Source: Paraburkholderia kururiensis JCM 10599 = LMG 19447 (GTDB lineage: Bacteria; Pseudomonadota; Gammaproteobacteria; Burkholderiales; Burkholderiaceae). From it: a stretch of 64,000 nt of DNA. Shown here in pieces: positions 53,823 to 63,129 of this stretch; the first letter of the stretch is position 1, and the number at the start of each line of letters is the position of its first letter. Below the pieces are notes generated by a model that ran no database searches, was not told the origin of the DNA, and saw nothing but the letters and a program-made list of their open reading frames with translations. The DNA is taken from assembly GCF_003986935.1 (NCBI RefSeq), contig NZ_RJZE01000012.1, positions 157,500 through 221,499 of the forward strand. Direction: 5' to 3'. Position numbers and translations under genes: made by a program.

Positions 53823-53977
53823 CGTGATTGATCCCGGCTGTACACCTGCTACGTTTGTCTTGTGTTGCTCGCATCAGCCGCGCTCAACCTGTTGGATCGG
53901 CTGACGTCGACAGGAATCCGGTTGGCCGGTGGACCTGGAGCGGCGAGGCGAGGAGTCGTTGCCGGTTGGAGCGAATC

Positions 53978-55543
53978 GTGAACCTCGAATGCACAGGCGA
54001 ACCAGTCGTCACGCAGGCTTCAGCGGTGCGTGCGGCCGAGTATGTCCGGATGTCAACGGAACACCAGCAGTACTCGACCGAAAATCAGCGGGACCGGATA
54101 CGGGACTACGCAGCGGGCCGCGGACTCGAGATCGTGCGTACCTATGCCGATGAAGGCAAGAGCGGCCTGAGCATTGGCGGGCGCCAGGCGCTCCAGGCCT
54201 TGATCCGGGACGTCGAAAGCGGCGCCGCGGATTTTCAGGTGATTCTCGTCTATGACGTGAGTCGTTGGGGCCGGTTCCAGGATGCAGACGAAAGTGCCTA
54301 CTATGAGTACGTCTGCCGGCGGGCCGGCATCCAGGTAGCGTACTGCGCCGAGCAGTTCGAAAACGATGGCTCTCCGGTCTCAACAATCGTCAAGGGTGTC
54401 AAGCGCGCAATGGCTGGCGAATACAGTCGGGAGCTCTCGGCGAAGGTGTTCGCCGGACAATGCCGGCTGATCGAACTGGGTTTCAGACAAGGCGGTCCCG
54501 CAGGCTATGGGCTCCGCCGCATTCTCGTGGATCAGGCTGGCCTGATGAAGGGCGAACTGGTGCGCGGTGAGCACAAATGCCTGCAGACCGACCGCGTCAT
54601 CCTCATGCCCGGCCCTGAGAACGAAATCCGGACGGTAAACCTCATCTACAGCTGGTTCATCGACGGGTCGCTGAACGAATATGAGATCGCCAGCCGGCTG
54701 AACGGCATGCATATCCAGACCGATCTCGGGCGCAACTGGACCCGGGCAACCGTACGGGAGGTTCTGACCAACGAGAAATACATCGGTAACAACGTCTACA
54801 ACCGTGTCTCCTTCAAGCTCAGGAAGGCCCGCGTTGTGAATCCACCTGACATGTGGATCCGCAAGGAAAGGGCGTTCGAACCGGTTGTCCCCAGTGAAAC
54901 TTTCTACACAGCCCAGGGCATCATGCGCGCGCGAGCCCGGCGCTACTCAAGCGAGGATCTCATCGAGCGCCTGCGCAAGCTGTATCACAGTCGGGGATTC
55001 CTTTCCGGCGTAGTGATCGACGAAACGGAGGGTATGCCATCCTCGTCGGTCTATGCCTATCACTTTGGCAGCCTGATCCGCGCATACCAGACGGTCGGAT
55101 TCACGCCGGGTCGCGACTACCGGTACATCGAGACCAACCGGTTCCTGCGACAACTGCATCCGGGCATTGTTGCCGAGACCGAGAACCGGATAGCGGCATT
55201 GGGTGGCATGGTCGTTCGCGACCCCGCAACAGACATGCTGGCTGTGAACAGCGAATTTACGGCATGCATTGTCCTGTCGCGCTGCCAGGTACACGACTCG
55301 GGCCGCAACCACTGGAAGGTCCGGTTTGACACCAGTCTGCTGCCCGACATCACGGTAGCCGTCCGGCTGGACCGCAACAACCAGTCCACGCTTGACTACT
55401 ACCTCCTCCCGCGGCTCGACTTCGGCCAGCCGCGTATCCAGCTCGCAGACTGGAATCCCGTCGAGTTCGAAAGCTATCGCTTCGACACACTCGATTTCCT
55501 GTATGGCATGGCGCAGCGCGCCCGCCTGAGGAGAGCAGCATGA
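53978..55543 (+). CDS. Large serine recombinase (resolvase/invertase plus recombinase domains)
   Basis: 521 residues from the GTG at 53978 (GGAG ahead); the longer reading from 53828 adds 50 residues of non-family sequence. N-terminal resolvase domain with Y-V-R-M-S-T-E-H-Q (catalytic Ser26), D-E-G-K-S-G-L near 53 and Y-D-V-S-R-W-G-R-F near 87. Then the recombinase domain G-G-P-A-G-Y-G-L-R-R near 185 and N-E-K-Y-I-G-N-N-V-Y near 265. It cuts and rejoins DNA at att-like sites. The 3' end overlaps the first ParB gene by 4 nt (ATGA). Confidence 0.93.
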   Translation: MNLECTGEPVVTQASAVRAAEYVRMSTEHQQYSTENQRDRIRDYAAGRGLEIVRTYADEGKSGLSIGGRQALQALIRDVESGAADFQVILVYDVSRWGRFQDADESAYYEYVCRRAGIQVAYCAEQFENDGSPVSTIVKGVKRAMAGEYSRELSAKVFAGQCRLIELGFRQGGPAGYGLRRILVDQAGLMKGELVRGEHKCLQTDRVILMPGPENEIRTVNLIYSWFIDGSLNEYEIASRLNGMHIQTDLGRNWTRATVREVLTNEKYIGNNVYNRVSFKLRKARVVNPPDMWIRKERAFEPVVPSETFYTAQGIMRARARRYSSEDLIERLRKLYHSRGFLSGVVIDETEGMPSSSVYAYHFGSLIRAYQTVGFTPGRDYRYIETNRFLRQLHPGIVAETENRIAALGGMVVRDPATDMLAVNSEFTACIVLSRCQVHDSGRNHWKVRFDTSLLPDITVAVRLDRNNQSTLDYYLLPRLDFGQPRIQLADWNPVEFESYRFDTLDFLYGMAQRARLRRAA

Positions 55544-56442
55544 TGCGACATCGGCAGCCAGCCGAGGTAAGGATGGTCCCGATCGACCAGATCGACGTGA
55601 TCAATCCAAGAGAGCGGAACAGCCGCGTTTTCGAGGAGATCGTCAGCAACATCAAGGCGATCGGCCTGAAGAAGCCAATTGTCGTAACCCCGCGCGCGAC
55701 GGCGGACGGGGGTGAGCGCTACCTGCTCGTCTGTGGCGAGGGCCGCCTGAAAGCATTTCGCGCCCTTGGCGAGACCACCATTCCGGCTCTTGTGGACATC
55801 GTGAGCGACGAAGACGCATTCATCATGAGCCTCACGGAGAATATTGCACGTCGGCTGTGCCGTCCGCTTGAGTTGCTCGCCGGAATCCGGGACCTGCAGG
55901 AACGGGGCTATGCGCCGAGAGCCATCGCCGAGAAGACTGGTCTCACGATGCATTACGTCCAGGGCATCCTGACGCTGCTTCGGCAGGGCGAGGAACGCCT
56001 TGTCGTTGCGGTGGAAACGGGGCAGGTTCCACTGAGGACGGCTCTGTCGATCGTTGGCGCCGGGGACAGCGATGAAGCCATTCAGGCAGCCCTGCAGGAG
56101 GCGTACGAATCCGGGAAGTTGCGCGGCCGGCAGTTGATGGACGCCCGAAGGATCGTCGAGCGCCGTAAGGCGCTTGGCCGTGGCGCCGGCCGGAACATGC
56201 CGCGCAAGATGGCTGACGTAACGACATCCAGTCTTGTCCGGACATACCAGCGCGAGGTGGCGCGGCAAAAGGCGATGGTAAAGAAAGCTGAGTTCACGCA
56301 GCAGCGCTTACTGTTCGTGGTCGGCGCACTCCGGCAACTGTTTTCGGACGAGAATTTTGTGAACCTGCTGCGCGCGGAAGGACTGGCCACGCTGCCGAAG
56401 TATCTGGCAGAACGTGTGTGGTCCAGTGGGAGCCTGGCATGA
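55540..56442 (+). CDS. ParB/RepB-type DNA-binding protein, first of pair
   Basis: 300 residues. N-terminal ParB fold: V-P-I-D-Q-I-D-V-I-N-P-R near 14, then I-G-L-K-K-P-I-V-V near 42, C-G-E-G-R-L-K-A-F-R near 66 (the box-II segment, here G-E-G-R instead of G-E-R-R), and S-L-T-E-N-I-A-R-R near 97. A helix-turn-helix follows (A-I-A-E-K-T-G-L-T-M-H-Y-V-Q-G-I near 128). Remaining 120 residues are helical. Whether it has CTPase activity is unknown. Overlaps the recombinase stop and the next gene, each by ATGA. Confidence 0.88.
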   Translation: MMRHRQPAEVRMVPIDQIDVINPRERNSRVFEEIVSNIKAIGLKKPIVVTPRATADGGERYLLVCGEGRLKAFRALGETTIPALVDIVSDEDAFIMSLTENIARRLCRPLELLAGIRDLQERGYAPRAIAEKTGLTMHYVQGILTLLRQGEERLVVAVETGQVPLRTALSIVGAGDSDEAIQAALQEAYESGKLRGRQLMDARRIVERRKALGRGAGRNMPRKMADVTTSSLVRTYQREVARQKAMVKKAEFTQQRLLFVVGALRQLFSDENFVNLLRAEGLATLPKYLAERVWSSGSLA

Positions 56443-57341
56443 GCAGCGTTGCACTAGGCTTCATTCCCGAACCGCTGACGGTTCCGGTCGGGAACATCCT
56501 GCCCTCCAAGCGGTTGTCGGCCGGAGTGCCGATATCACGCAAGTTCAGGCAGATCAAAAGTTCGATCGAAGAGGTCGGGATGATCGAACCACTGTCGGTT
56601 ACGGCCGCCGACATCACGTCGGGTCAGCACGTCCTGCTCGATGGCCATCTCCGGCTCGCTGCGCTGCTGGATCTGCAGTTCGAAACCGCTACCTGTCTCG
56701 TCGCAACCGACGATGAGAGCTACACCTTCAACAACAGGGTCAACCGGCTATCCACCATCCAGGAGCACCACATGATCCGTCGGGCGGTCGAACGAGGGGT
56801 CTCGCCGGAGCGGCTGGCGAAGGCGCTGGCGGTGGACGTATCACAGATCCTCAAGCGGATGGCGTTGCTCGACGGCATCTGTGCGGAGGCGGCCGAACTG
56901 CTGAAGGACCGGCAGTTTTCGCCCGAGCTCGTTCGTGCCCTGCGCAAGATGAAAACGACGCGACAGGTCGAGTGCGTCGAATTGATGACTGCGGCGAATA
57001 GCCTGACCGTCGCGTACGCTGAAGCACTGCTCGTCGCGACGCCTGCATCCCAGCTGATCGACGGAAAGAAGCCCAAAAAGCTGACGGGCGTGGGTCCGGA
57101 GCAGATGGCAAAAATGGAACGGGAGATGAGCAACCTGCAGGGGCAATACAAGCTGGTGGAACAGACCTATGGGCAGGACGTGTTGAACCTTGTGCTCGCA
57201 AAGGGATATCTGGCGAGGCTGCTGGACAACGCATCGGTACAACAGTATCTGCGATCTCAACATTCCGACCTGTTCGTGGAAATCCAGACCATTGTCGACA
57301 CAATTGCTCTCGATCAGCCCGCGTTCGAGGGGTCGGCATAA
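56439..57341 (+). CDS. ParB/RepB-type protein with RepB C-terminal domain, second of pair
   Basis: 300 residues. N-terminal ParB-like part: V-P-V-G-N-I-L-P-S-K-R-L near 15, G-M-I-E-P-L-S-V near 48, and L-L-D-G-H-L-R-L-A-A-L-L near 67 in place of the G-E-R-R box. V-N-R-L-S-T-I-Q-E-H-H-M-I-R-R-A near 105, then V-S-P-E-R-L-A-K-A-L-A-V-D-V (helix-turn-helix). The C-terminal half fits the RepB plasmid partition domain. Similar in length to the first ParB but distinct in sequence, so it is not a recent duplicate. Start ATG at 56439 overlaps the previous stop. Confidence 0.85.
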   Translation: MSSVALGFIPEPLTVPVGNILPSKRLSAGVPISRKFRQIKSSIEEVGMIEPLSVTAADITSGQHVLLDGHLRLAALLDLQFETATCLVATDDESYTFNNRVNRLSTIQEHHMIRRAVERGVSPERLAKALAVDVSQILKRMALLDGICAEAAELLKDRQFSPELVRALRKMKTTRQVECVELMTAANSLTVAYAEALLVATPASQLIDGKKPKKLTGVGPEQMAKMEREMSNLQGQYKLVEQTYGQDVLNLVLAKGYLARLLDNASVQQYLRSQHSDLFVEIQTIVDTIALDQPAFEGSA

Positions 57342-57659
57342 GGGGCGCTCCACGCTCGGAAGCGCATACAGCCGACCACCTTCGCCGGCTGCTTCGACTC
57401 GATATGCCATTCGCATGAGGCGCAAATCGGCCAATTTCGGACGTTTGTATGAGCATCCGCTGGGACGCCGAACGGCCGGTCCACTTTCGGGAGCGGACAT
57501 TTTGCCACCCAGCGATATCGCGTCTCTGGCCGTGTCCGATCGTAGCAAAGCCGGTGTGCGCCTTGGGCAGTCGGCCCGGACCTGGTCCGTCGGTTGTGGA
57601 CGAGGAGTGAGCAGTTGATCGGCGTGCGATTTCCTGCCGGTCGACATGCGTGAAGCGCA
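57342..57659. other. Region after the recombinase module
   Basis: 318 nt with no gene that I can support. Several small frames exist on both strands. The right boundary of the module probably lies here. Confidence 0.4.
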
Positions 57660-58283
57660 TCACGCGTTCGCAAGCCGTTCGAGTTTCCCGATTGCCTTCG
57701 TGACTGCCGGTCTGGCAAGCATCGCATCGTACCAGCGTTGCACATGCGGCGTCTCGTCAAGCGTCAGGTCCGGAAAGGCACGTCGCCATATCCATCCAAA
57801 GTGAGCGATATCCGCGATGGAATATTCATCGCCCGCGACGAATGGCTGCACGGCAAGCATCGCGTCGAGCAGCTTCAATTGACGATTTGCTTCGCTCGAG
57901 AAGCGCTCGATGGCGTGTGGCATCGGCTCCGGTGCAAACTTGAGGAAGTACCCCGCTTGCCCGAAGGCCGGGCTCAGGCCCGACCCATGGACGAAGAGCT
58001 GTTCGAACGTACGCGCCCGCCGCAACGGGTCTTGCGAGAGCAGCTTGCCGTGCGTCTCGGCGAGATAGACAAGGATGGCCGCTGACTCCGTCAGTGTGAA
58101 ACTACGGTCCCCGGTGGTCAGCACGGGCACTTTGCCATTGGCATTTAATGCGAGAAATGCTTCGCTCTTCTGCTCGCCCTTTCGAACGTTGACGGCATGC
58201 AGCGTGTAGTCGATTCCGAGCTCTTCGAGTGCGATCGGCACCTTGACGGAATTGGGCGTAGCGAATGCATGAACGTGGTACAT
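57660..58283 (-). CDS. Glutathione S-transferase family protein
   Basis: 207 residues, usual for the family. N-terminal thioredoxin-like domain with N-S-V-K-V near 11, N-G-K-V-P-V-L near 49, and L-T-E-S-A-A-I-L near 64, the glutathione-binding motif. C-terminal helical domain with S-I-A-D-I-A-H-F near 155. Likely conjugates electrophiles to glutathione. Divergent from the Old Yellow Enzyme gene over an operator-like region. Confidence 0.92.
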   Translation of the reverse strand: MYHVHAFATPNSVKVPIALEELGIDYTLHAVNVRKGEQKSEAFLALNANGKVPVLTTGDRSFTLTESAAILVYLAETHGKLLSQDPLRRARTFEQLFVHGSGLSPAFGQAGYFLKFAPEPMPHAIERFSSEANRQLKLLDAMLAVQPFVAGDEYSIADIAHFGWIWRRAFPDLTLDETPHVQRWYDAMLARPAVTKAIGKLERLANA

Positions 58284-58366
58284 GGGTGTGGTCCTTTGGG
58301 AGAGGTAACTGCCTGACGTGAGACGAACTTTGCGCGGGATTTGACCATCGGTGAAGTCCGGCCGAA

Positions 58367-58454
58367 GTGATAAGCGCTATTCCTGCAAGGAATGGCTCAC
58401 GACGCCCGGTGACTCATGCTTCTCGCTATTCCGCGCAGGAATGGCAGCTATCAC
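58367..58454. promoter_or_regulatory. Symmetric operator array between GST and OYE genes
   Basis: ATTCC-TGCAA-GGAAT (58379-58393) and ATTCC-GCGCA-GGAAT (58428-58442), flanked by GTGATA (58367-58372) and TATCAC (58449-58454), each exactly 6 nt from the nearest ATTCC/GGAAT. The whole array is symmetric over 88 bp. The inner repeats fit the LysR-type T-N11-A pattern. Confidence 0.75.
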
Positions 58455-58527
58455 TCGGTGCGGTCTTCTGCAGACCCACGCTTGCCCTGAGAATCAGAAG
58501 GTCTTTTCATTTTTCAGGTAACGCGCA

Positions 58528-59643
58528 ATGAACATGCTCTTCACCCAGACTCAGGTCGGTCCTTATCCGGTCAGTCACCGTGTCGTCATGGCCCCGCTCA
58601 CACGGATGCGCACCGATGCGCACAACGTCCCCGGCGATCTGATGGTCGATTACTACGCGCAGCGCGCTTCGTCGGGCGGCTTGCTGATTTCGGATGCGAC
58701 GTCCGTCTCTCCGCTCGGCTTCGCCTATGTGGGCGCACCGGGCATCTACACTGATGTACACGCGCGCGGCTGGAGACGCGTCACGAACGCCGTCCACGCG
58801 GAAGGCGGACGAATCTTCCTGCAACTGTGGCACGCGGGACGACAGGCGCATCCCGCCAACATCGGCGGAGAAGTGCCGGTCGCGCCTTCTGCCATCCGCG
58901 CCTATGAACACTCGGCAATCCACGACGAAAGCGGCGAGGTTGTCGAAGTCGAACAGGTCGTCCCGCGTGCACTCGCACTTGATGAGATTCCCGGCGTAAT
59001 CGAGGAATTCCGATACGCTGCGACACTGGCGAAACAGGCTGGTTTCGATGGTATCGAACTGCACGCCGCCAATGGTTATTTGCCCGACCAGTTTCTCCAG
59101 GACGGTTCGAATCACCGTACCGACGCGTACGGCGGCTCGCTGGAGAACCGCGCACGCTTTCTGTTCGAGGTGCTCGATGCCATCAGTTCGGTGTGGGACG
59201 CAGGCCAGATCGCGGTTCGTCTGTCGCCGGGAAGCTCCTACGGCACGATGTCCGATAGCGATCCGCGTGCCACGTTCGGCTATGTCGCCAGTCGTCTGAA
59301 TGGCTATGGGCTCGGGTATCTGCATGTAGTCGAGCCGCGTGTGCGCGGTAACGATGACGTCGCCGCAGCGGCCTCGGCGGTCTCCGCGAAAGATTTGAGG
59401 CAAGTGTTCAAAGGCACACTCATCGCGGCGGGCGGTTTTACTGCGGATAGCGCGCATCGCATCATCGAGGCAGGCGACGCCGATCTCGTCGCCTTCGGGC
59501 GCCTGTTTATCTCCAATCCGGATCTGCCTGAGCGACTGCGTGTCGGCGCGCCGCTGAACCGTTACGACCGCTCGACGTTCTATGGCGGTGATGCGCGCGG
59601 CTACACCGATTATTCCTTCCACAGCGCGGCGCCGGGTATCTGA
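58528..59643 (+). CDS. Alkene reductase, Old Yellow Enzyme family
   Basis: FMN-dependent NADPH oxidoreductase that reduces activated C=C bonds (N-ethylmaleimide reductase type). 371 residues. H-A-A-N-G-Y-L-P-D-Q-F-L-Q-D-G near 185 (the HxxN substrate-binding pair), N-H-R-T-D-A-Y-G-G-S-L-E-N-R just after, and G-R-L-F-I-S-N-P-D-L near 330 are OYE signatures. Located opposite the GST gene and before the LysR gene; the operator array lies directly upstream. Confidence 0.94.
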   Translation: MNMLFTQTQVGPYPVSHRVVMAPLTRMRTDAHNVPGDLMVDYYAQRASSGGLLISDATSVSPLGFAYVGAPGIYTDVHARGWRRVTNAVHAEGGRIFLQLWHAGRQAHPANIGGEVPVAPSAIRAYEHSAIHDESGEVVEVEQVVPRALALDEIPGVIEEFRYAATLAKQAGFDGIELHAANGYLPDQFLQDGSNHRTDAYGGSLENRARFLFEVLDAISSVWDAGQIAVRLSPGSSYGTMSDSDPRATFGYVASRLNGYGLGYLHVVEPRVRGNDDVAAAASAVSAKDLRQVFKGTLIAAGGFTADSAHRIIEAGDADLVAFGRLFISNPDLPERLRVGAPLNRYDRSTFYGGDARGYTDYSFHSAAPGI

Positions 59644-59849
59644 AACAGAAGCGAGCGTTGCTGACGGCTCCGACGCAGGATCGCCTGTGCGGGGTCGTTT
59701 TGCTTTTGCGGATTCTGATTGCGATGTCGATGCAAAGGCCGCTAACACCACTGACTTCATCGGCCATGTTCTGGCGCGATAGACTTCTGGCTGAACACAC
59801 ATCTCGGCTACAACACGGACTTTACGGTCCTTCAAGGAGAAGCGACTTC

Positions 59850-60782
59850 ATGGACCGGATGGCAGCAATGGAAACGTACATCAGCGTTGTGGAGGCGGGC
59901 TCGTTTTCGGCAGCCGCGAAGCGGCTCAAACTCGGGCAACCGGCCGTATCGAAGTCGATTGCGCAACTTGAGGAGCGGCTCGGCGTACGACTGCTGTTGC
60001 GCTCGACACGCGGCCTGACCCCCACCGATGCGGGGCAGCGCTTCTACGAGCACGCGAGGCGCGCAATCGAAGAAGTAGAGCTTGCCGAGCATGTCGCGCG
60101 CGACGCGTCGACCGGGCTATCCGGCGTGCTGCGCATCAGTGCCGCCGTGACGTTCGCGCGCCTGCATATCCTGCCTGCGCTCAAGACGTTTCTTGACCGA
60201 CACCCGAACCTGCAGATCGATATCGTGCTGGACGATCGAACCATCGACCTGCTCGAAATGGGTGTGGACGTTGCACTGCGCATGGGTTCTCTCGATGATT
60301 CGACGATGACGGCACGCCGCATTGCACAAAGCCGCCGACTGGTTGTTGGAACGCCTGCGTATCTCGCCGTAGCGGGCGCGCCGAAAACGCCTGCGGACCT
60401 CAGTCAGCATCAGGTGATCGTGTATTCGTTGCGAGGCGGTGGCGAGTCGTGGGCATTCAGCCAGCAAGGCAAGGAAGTGGCCGTTGTCGTGTCTGGACGC
60501 GTCAGTGTGAGCGCCGCCGAAGGCATCCGCACGACGGTGCTCGGCGGCATAGGTCTCGCGATCGCATCGGAATGGATGTTCTCGCCCGAACTTGCCGATG
60601 GCACGGTTCAAGCGGTACTCACGGACTGGGAATTGCCCTCGATCGACCTGTGGGCGGTGTTTCCCGCCGGACGACTGATGAGTGCGAAGGCGCGAGCGTT
60701 CGTCGCCTTTGTTGAAGAGATCCTTGGTGCCGCTGGCAGCGGCACCGACGGCATGGCCTCAGAAAGCGAGCTTTCCGATTGA
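59850..60782 (+). CDS. LysR-family transcriptional regulator
   Basis: 310 residues. N-terminal winged helix-turn-helix (V-V-E-A-G-S-F-S-A-A-A-K-R-L near 14, then Q-P-A-V-S-K-S-I) and C-terminal periplasmic-binding-like effector domain from about 90. AAGGAGAAGCG before the ATG at 59850. Likely controls the OYE/GST genes and the SDR-Prx-ECH-AhpD operon; the effector is unknown. Its 3' end overlaps the convergent SDR gene by 24 nt. Confidence 0.94.
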   Translation: MDRMAAMETYISVVEAGSFSAAAKRLKLGQPAVSKSIAQLEERLGVRLLLRSTRGLTPTDAGQRFYEHARRAIEEVELAEHVARDASTGLSGVLRISAAVTFARLHILPALKTFLDRHPNLQIDIVLDDRTIDLLEMGVDVALRMGSLDDSTMTARRIAQSRRLVVGTPAYLAVAGAPKTPADLSQHQVIVYSLRGGGESWAFSQQGKEVAVVVSGRVSVSAAEGIRTTVLGGIGLAIASEWMFSPELADGTVQAVLTDWELPSIDLWAVFPAGRLMSAKARAFVAFVEEILGAAGSGTDGMASESELSD

Positions 60783-61475
60783 TGCGCCGCCGTCGACATA
60801 AAGCGTCTGGCCGGTCATGAAAGCAGCCGCGTCGGATAGCAGAAACGCAATCGTCGCGGCAATTTCATGCGGCTGGCCGAAGCGCCCCATCGGCACTGCG
60901 GACAGATAACGCCTCTCGCCGTCGCTGCCCGGCGGATTGTTCGCGCGAAACAGTGCGGTCTCGGTCGGACCCGGCGCGACCGCGTTCACCGTAATACCCG
61001 TGCCCGCGAGTTCCAGCGCCCACGAACGCGCAAAGCTCACCAACGCTGCTTTCGCTGCGGCATAGGCCGTGCGCTGCGTCATGCCCAGAATCGTCAGGCT
61101 GGAAATGTTCACGACCCGTCCCCAGCCGCGTGTGCGCATACCGGGAAGCAGGGCCTGCACGGTCTGCACCGCAGGATGAAGATTCAGCGCGAGAACGTCG
61201 TCTAGATCGTTTAACGCGACTTCACCCAGAGGCTGCGGTCTGACCAACGCGACGTTGTTCACCACACCATCGAACGCATGGCGGCGAACGAGGTCATCGA
61301 GTACCGCGCCGGTTGCGGCACGATCGGCCAGATCGACGCGGACCAGTTCGCCCGGAAAGTCGCTTGCGTCACGCGCGAGGCCCACCACGTGGTGGCCATC
61401 GGCGATCAGCCGTTCTGTTAGTGCAAGGCCAATGCCTTTGGTCGCGCCGGTTACGAGAAATGTACGCTGTGTCAT
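60759..61475 (-). CDS. SDR family oxidoreductase
   Basis: 238 residues. NAD(P)-binding G-A-T-K-G-I-G near 11, N-N-V-A near 73, catalytic Ser in N-I-S-S-L near 126 and Y-A-A-A-K near 140, and end motif Y-V-D-G-G-A. Substrate unknown; a ketoacyl-reductase-like role is possible. The ATG at 61475 is preceded by AAAGGACA. Last gene of the operon that starts with the AhpD-like gene. Confidence 0.93.
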   Translation of the reverse strand: MTQRTFLVTGATKGIGLALTERLIADGHHVVGLARDASDFPGELVRVDLADRAATGAVLDDLVRRHAFDGVVNNVALVRPQPLGEVALNDLDDVLALNLHPAVQTVQALLPGMRTRGWGRVVNISSLTILGMTQRTAYAAAKAALVSFARSWALELAGTGITVNAVAPGPTETALFRANNPPGSDGERRYLSAVPMGRFGQPHEIAATIAFLLSDAAAFMTGQTLYVDGGASIGKLAF

Positions 61476-61564
61476 CAAATGTCCTTTACGAACTGGAAGG
61501 GCTAGAAAAGCCGCGCCGGGTTCTCCGGCGCAGGTGGCAATTGGCTGGCGTTGAGCGGCAGGGC

Positions 61565-62236
61565 TCAGGCGTTGGCCGTTGCTTTTTCCAGAACCGGAAA
61601 CATGTCCGACGGGTCCGGACGACGCGTGTAATCCGGGTTGACCTCCGAATACAGCACGATGCCGTCCTGTCCGATGACGTAGCGCGCTGGCATCGGCAAG
61701 GTCCAGCCCGGATCGTTATTGAACGTCGGCAGATCGTTCTTCAGGTTTTTGTACAGATCGACCAGATAGTCGGGCAACGCGAATTGCAATCCGAACTCGG
61801 CGCCCGTCTGGCCGCCCACGTCACTCAGCACCGGAAAACCGAGTTCGTTGGTGCGCACCGATTTACGGCTGTTGACCGGCGTTTGCGGCGAGATTGCCAC
61901 GACGTTCGCGCCATAAGCCTGAATCTTCGGCAGCACTTCGTTGATCGCCTGCAATTCGATATTGCAGTAAGGGCACCAGACGCCGCGATAGAACGTCACC
62001 ACCAGTGGGCCCTTCACCAGCAACGCAGCGGAAGAAATGTCGTTGCCATCCTGATCTTTCAGGTTGAAATGCGGTGCGCGGTCGCCTGCCTTGATCGCGC
62101 GGCCCGCCTGTCCGCTTGCTATCAGTTCTGCCGTAGCACGCTCCATTACCGGATGAATCTCCGGCGGTGCGTTGAACGGTGGTTTGCCCGCCTTGAAATC
62201 GGCCCGGAATGCATCGAGTTTGTCTTGCAGTGACAT
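61565..62236 (-). CDS. AhpC/TSA-type peroxiredoxin-like protein
   Basis: 223 residues. Thioredoxin fold with Y-R-G-V-W-C-P-Y-C near 82: the peroxidatic Cys followed by a second Cys (C-P-Y-C), typical of the peroxiredoxin-like family that uses a C-x2-C pair. N-terminal extension of about 45 residues. Starts at the ATG at 62236 (MSLQDKL). Probably reduces peroxides, with the AhpD-like protein as partner. Confidence 0.9.
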   Translation of the reverse strand: MSLQDKLDAFRADFKAGKPPFNAPPEIHPVMERATAELIASGQAGRAIKAGDRAPHFNLKDQDGNDISSAALLVKGPLVVTFYRGVWCPYCNIELQAINEVLPKIQAYGANVVAISPQTPVNSRKSVRTNELGFPVLSDVGGQTGAEFGLQFALPDYLVDLYKNLKNDLPTFNNDPGWTLPMPARYVIGQDGIVLYSEVNPDYTRRPDPSDMFPVLEKATANA

Positions 62237-62288
62237 GAGCGTTCTCCTTGAGGGGAATAGTGAATTGAGGAATCGGGTGGCCGCAAAT

Positions 62289-63065
62289 TCAGGCTGGGTT
62301 CTGCGCGGCTGCAATGCGGGCCACTTCGGCCGCAGTGATCCCTTCGAGCGCCAAGCCGTAGCCGATGCCCTCGTCGATCACGCGGCGCAGACGCTGCGTC
62401 AGTCCGATGCGCGTGTATTTGGTGGTGAGCGGCGGCTGCTTTGTGATCGTTGCGGCAATTGCGTGCGCACGTTCCAGCAACTGATCCGCAGGCACGATCT
62501 CGTTGACTACGCCCAGCGATTTTGCTTCCTCGGCCCCGAGCTCTTGCTGCGTGAGCACGAAATACCGGCCGCGAATGCTGCCGATCATTTCCGGCCACAG
62601 CAGATGGACGCCATCGTTGGGAGCGATGCCGAACACGGCATGTGGCATGTCCTGAAACACCGTCTCGGGTGTCGCCACCACGATGTCGCACAGCAGGACG
62701 TATTCCGAATGCAACAGCACCGGACCGTTCAGCGCGGCGATCATCGGCACTTCGATATCGAGAATATTCATCAGGATCTTGCGGCCTTCGCGGAAGATCT
62801 TGTCGTAGCCACGCGGCGTAAAGAAATCGAAGCCTTCCGGCGAGATCGCGTCCATGAATGCGTCGCCGCTACCTGTCAGGATGACGACGCGGTTATCCGG
62901 GTCTTCGCCGATCTGATGAAACATGTCGGTGAACTGCTCATGCGTATGGCCATTGAAGACGAGCTTCGCGCCGTCGGTATGGAAACGGACTTCGAGCACG
63001 CCGTCCGGCGTACGGGCCAGTCTGGCGTTGGAGTAGGCGTCTTTGTAGCGGTCGAACGTGGACAT
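62289..63065 (-). CDS. Enoyl-CoA hydratase/isomerase family protein
   Basis: 258 residues, crotonase fold. F-N-G-H-T-H-E-Q-F near 37, A-L-N-G-P-V-L-L-H-S-E near 110 and the later F-G-I-A-P-N-D-G-V-H near 144 follow the family pattern, but the usual catalytic Glu pattern is not clear. Function not assigned. Between the AhpD-like gene and the peroxiredoxin gene. Confidence 0.88.
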   Translation of the reverse strand: MSTFDRYKDAYSNARLARTPDGVLEVRFHTDGAKLVFNGHTHEQFTDMFHQIGEDPDNRVVILTGSGDAFMDAISPEGFDFFTPRGYDKIFREGRKILMNILDIEVPMIAALNGPVLLHSEYVLLCDIVVATPETVFQDMPHAVFGIAPNDGVHLLWPEMIGSIRGRYFVLTQQELGAEEAKSLGVVNEIVPADQLLERAHAIAATITKQPPLTTKYTRIGLTQRLRRVIDEGIGYGLALEGITAAEVARIAAAQNPA

Positions 63066-63129
63066 GGCGGTTCCTCGGTGAGCTTCGATATGGGGTGGAA
63101 CGGGAGCTGCGAGGGCGCCCGGAGACGGC

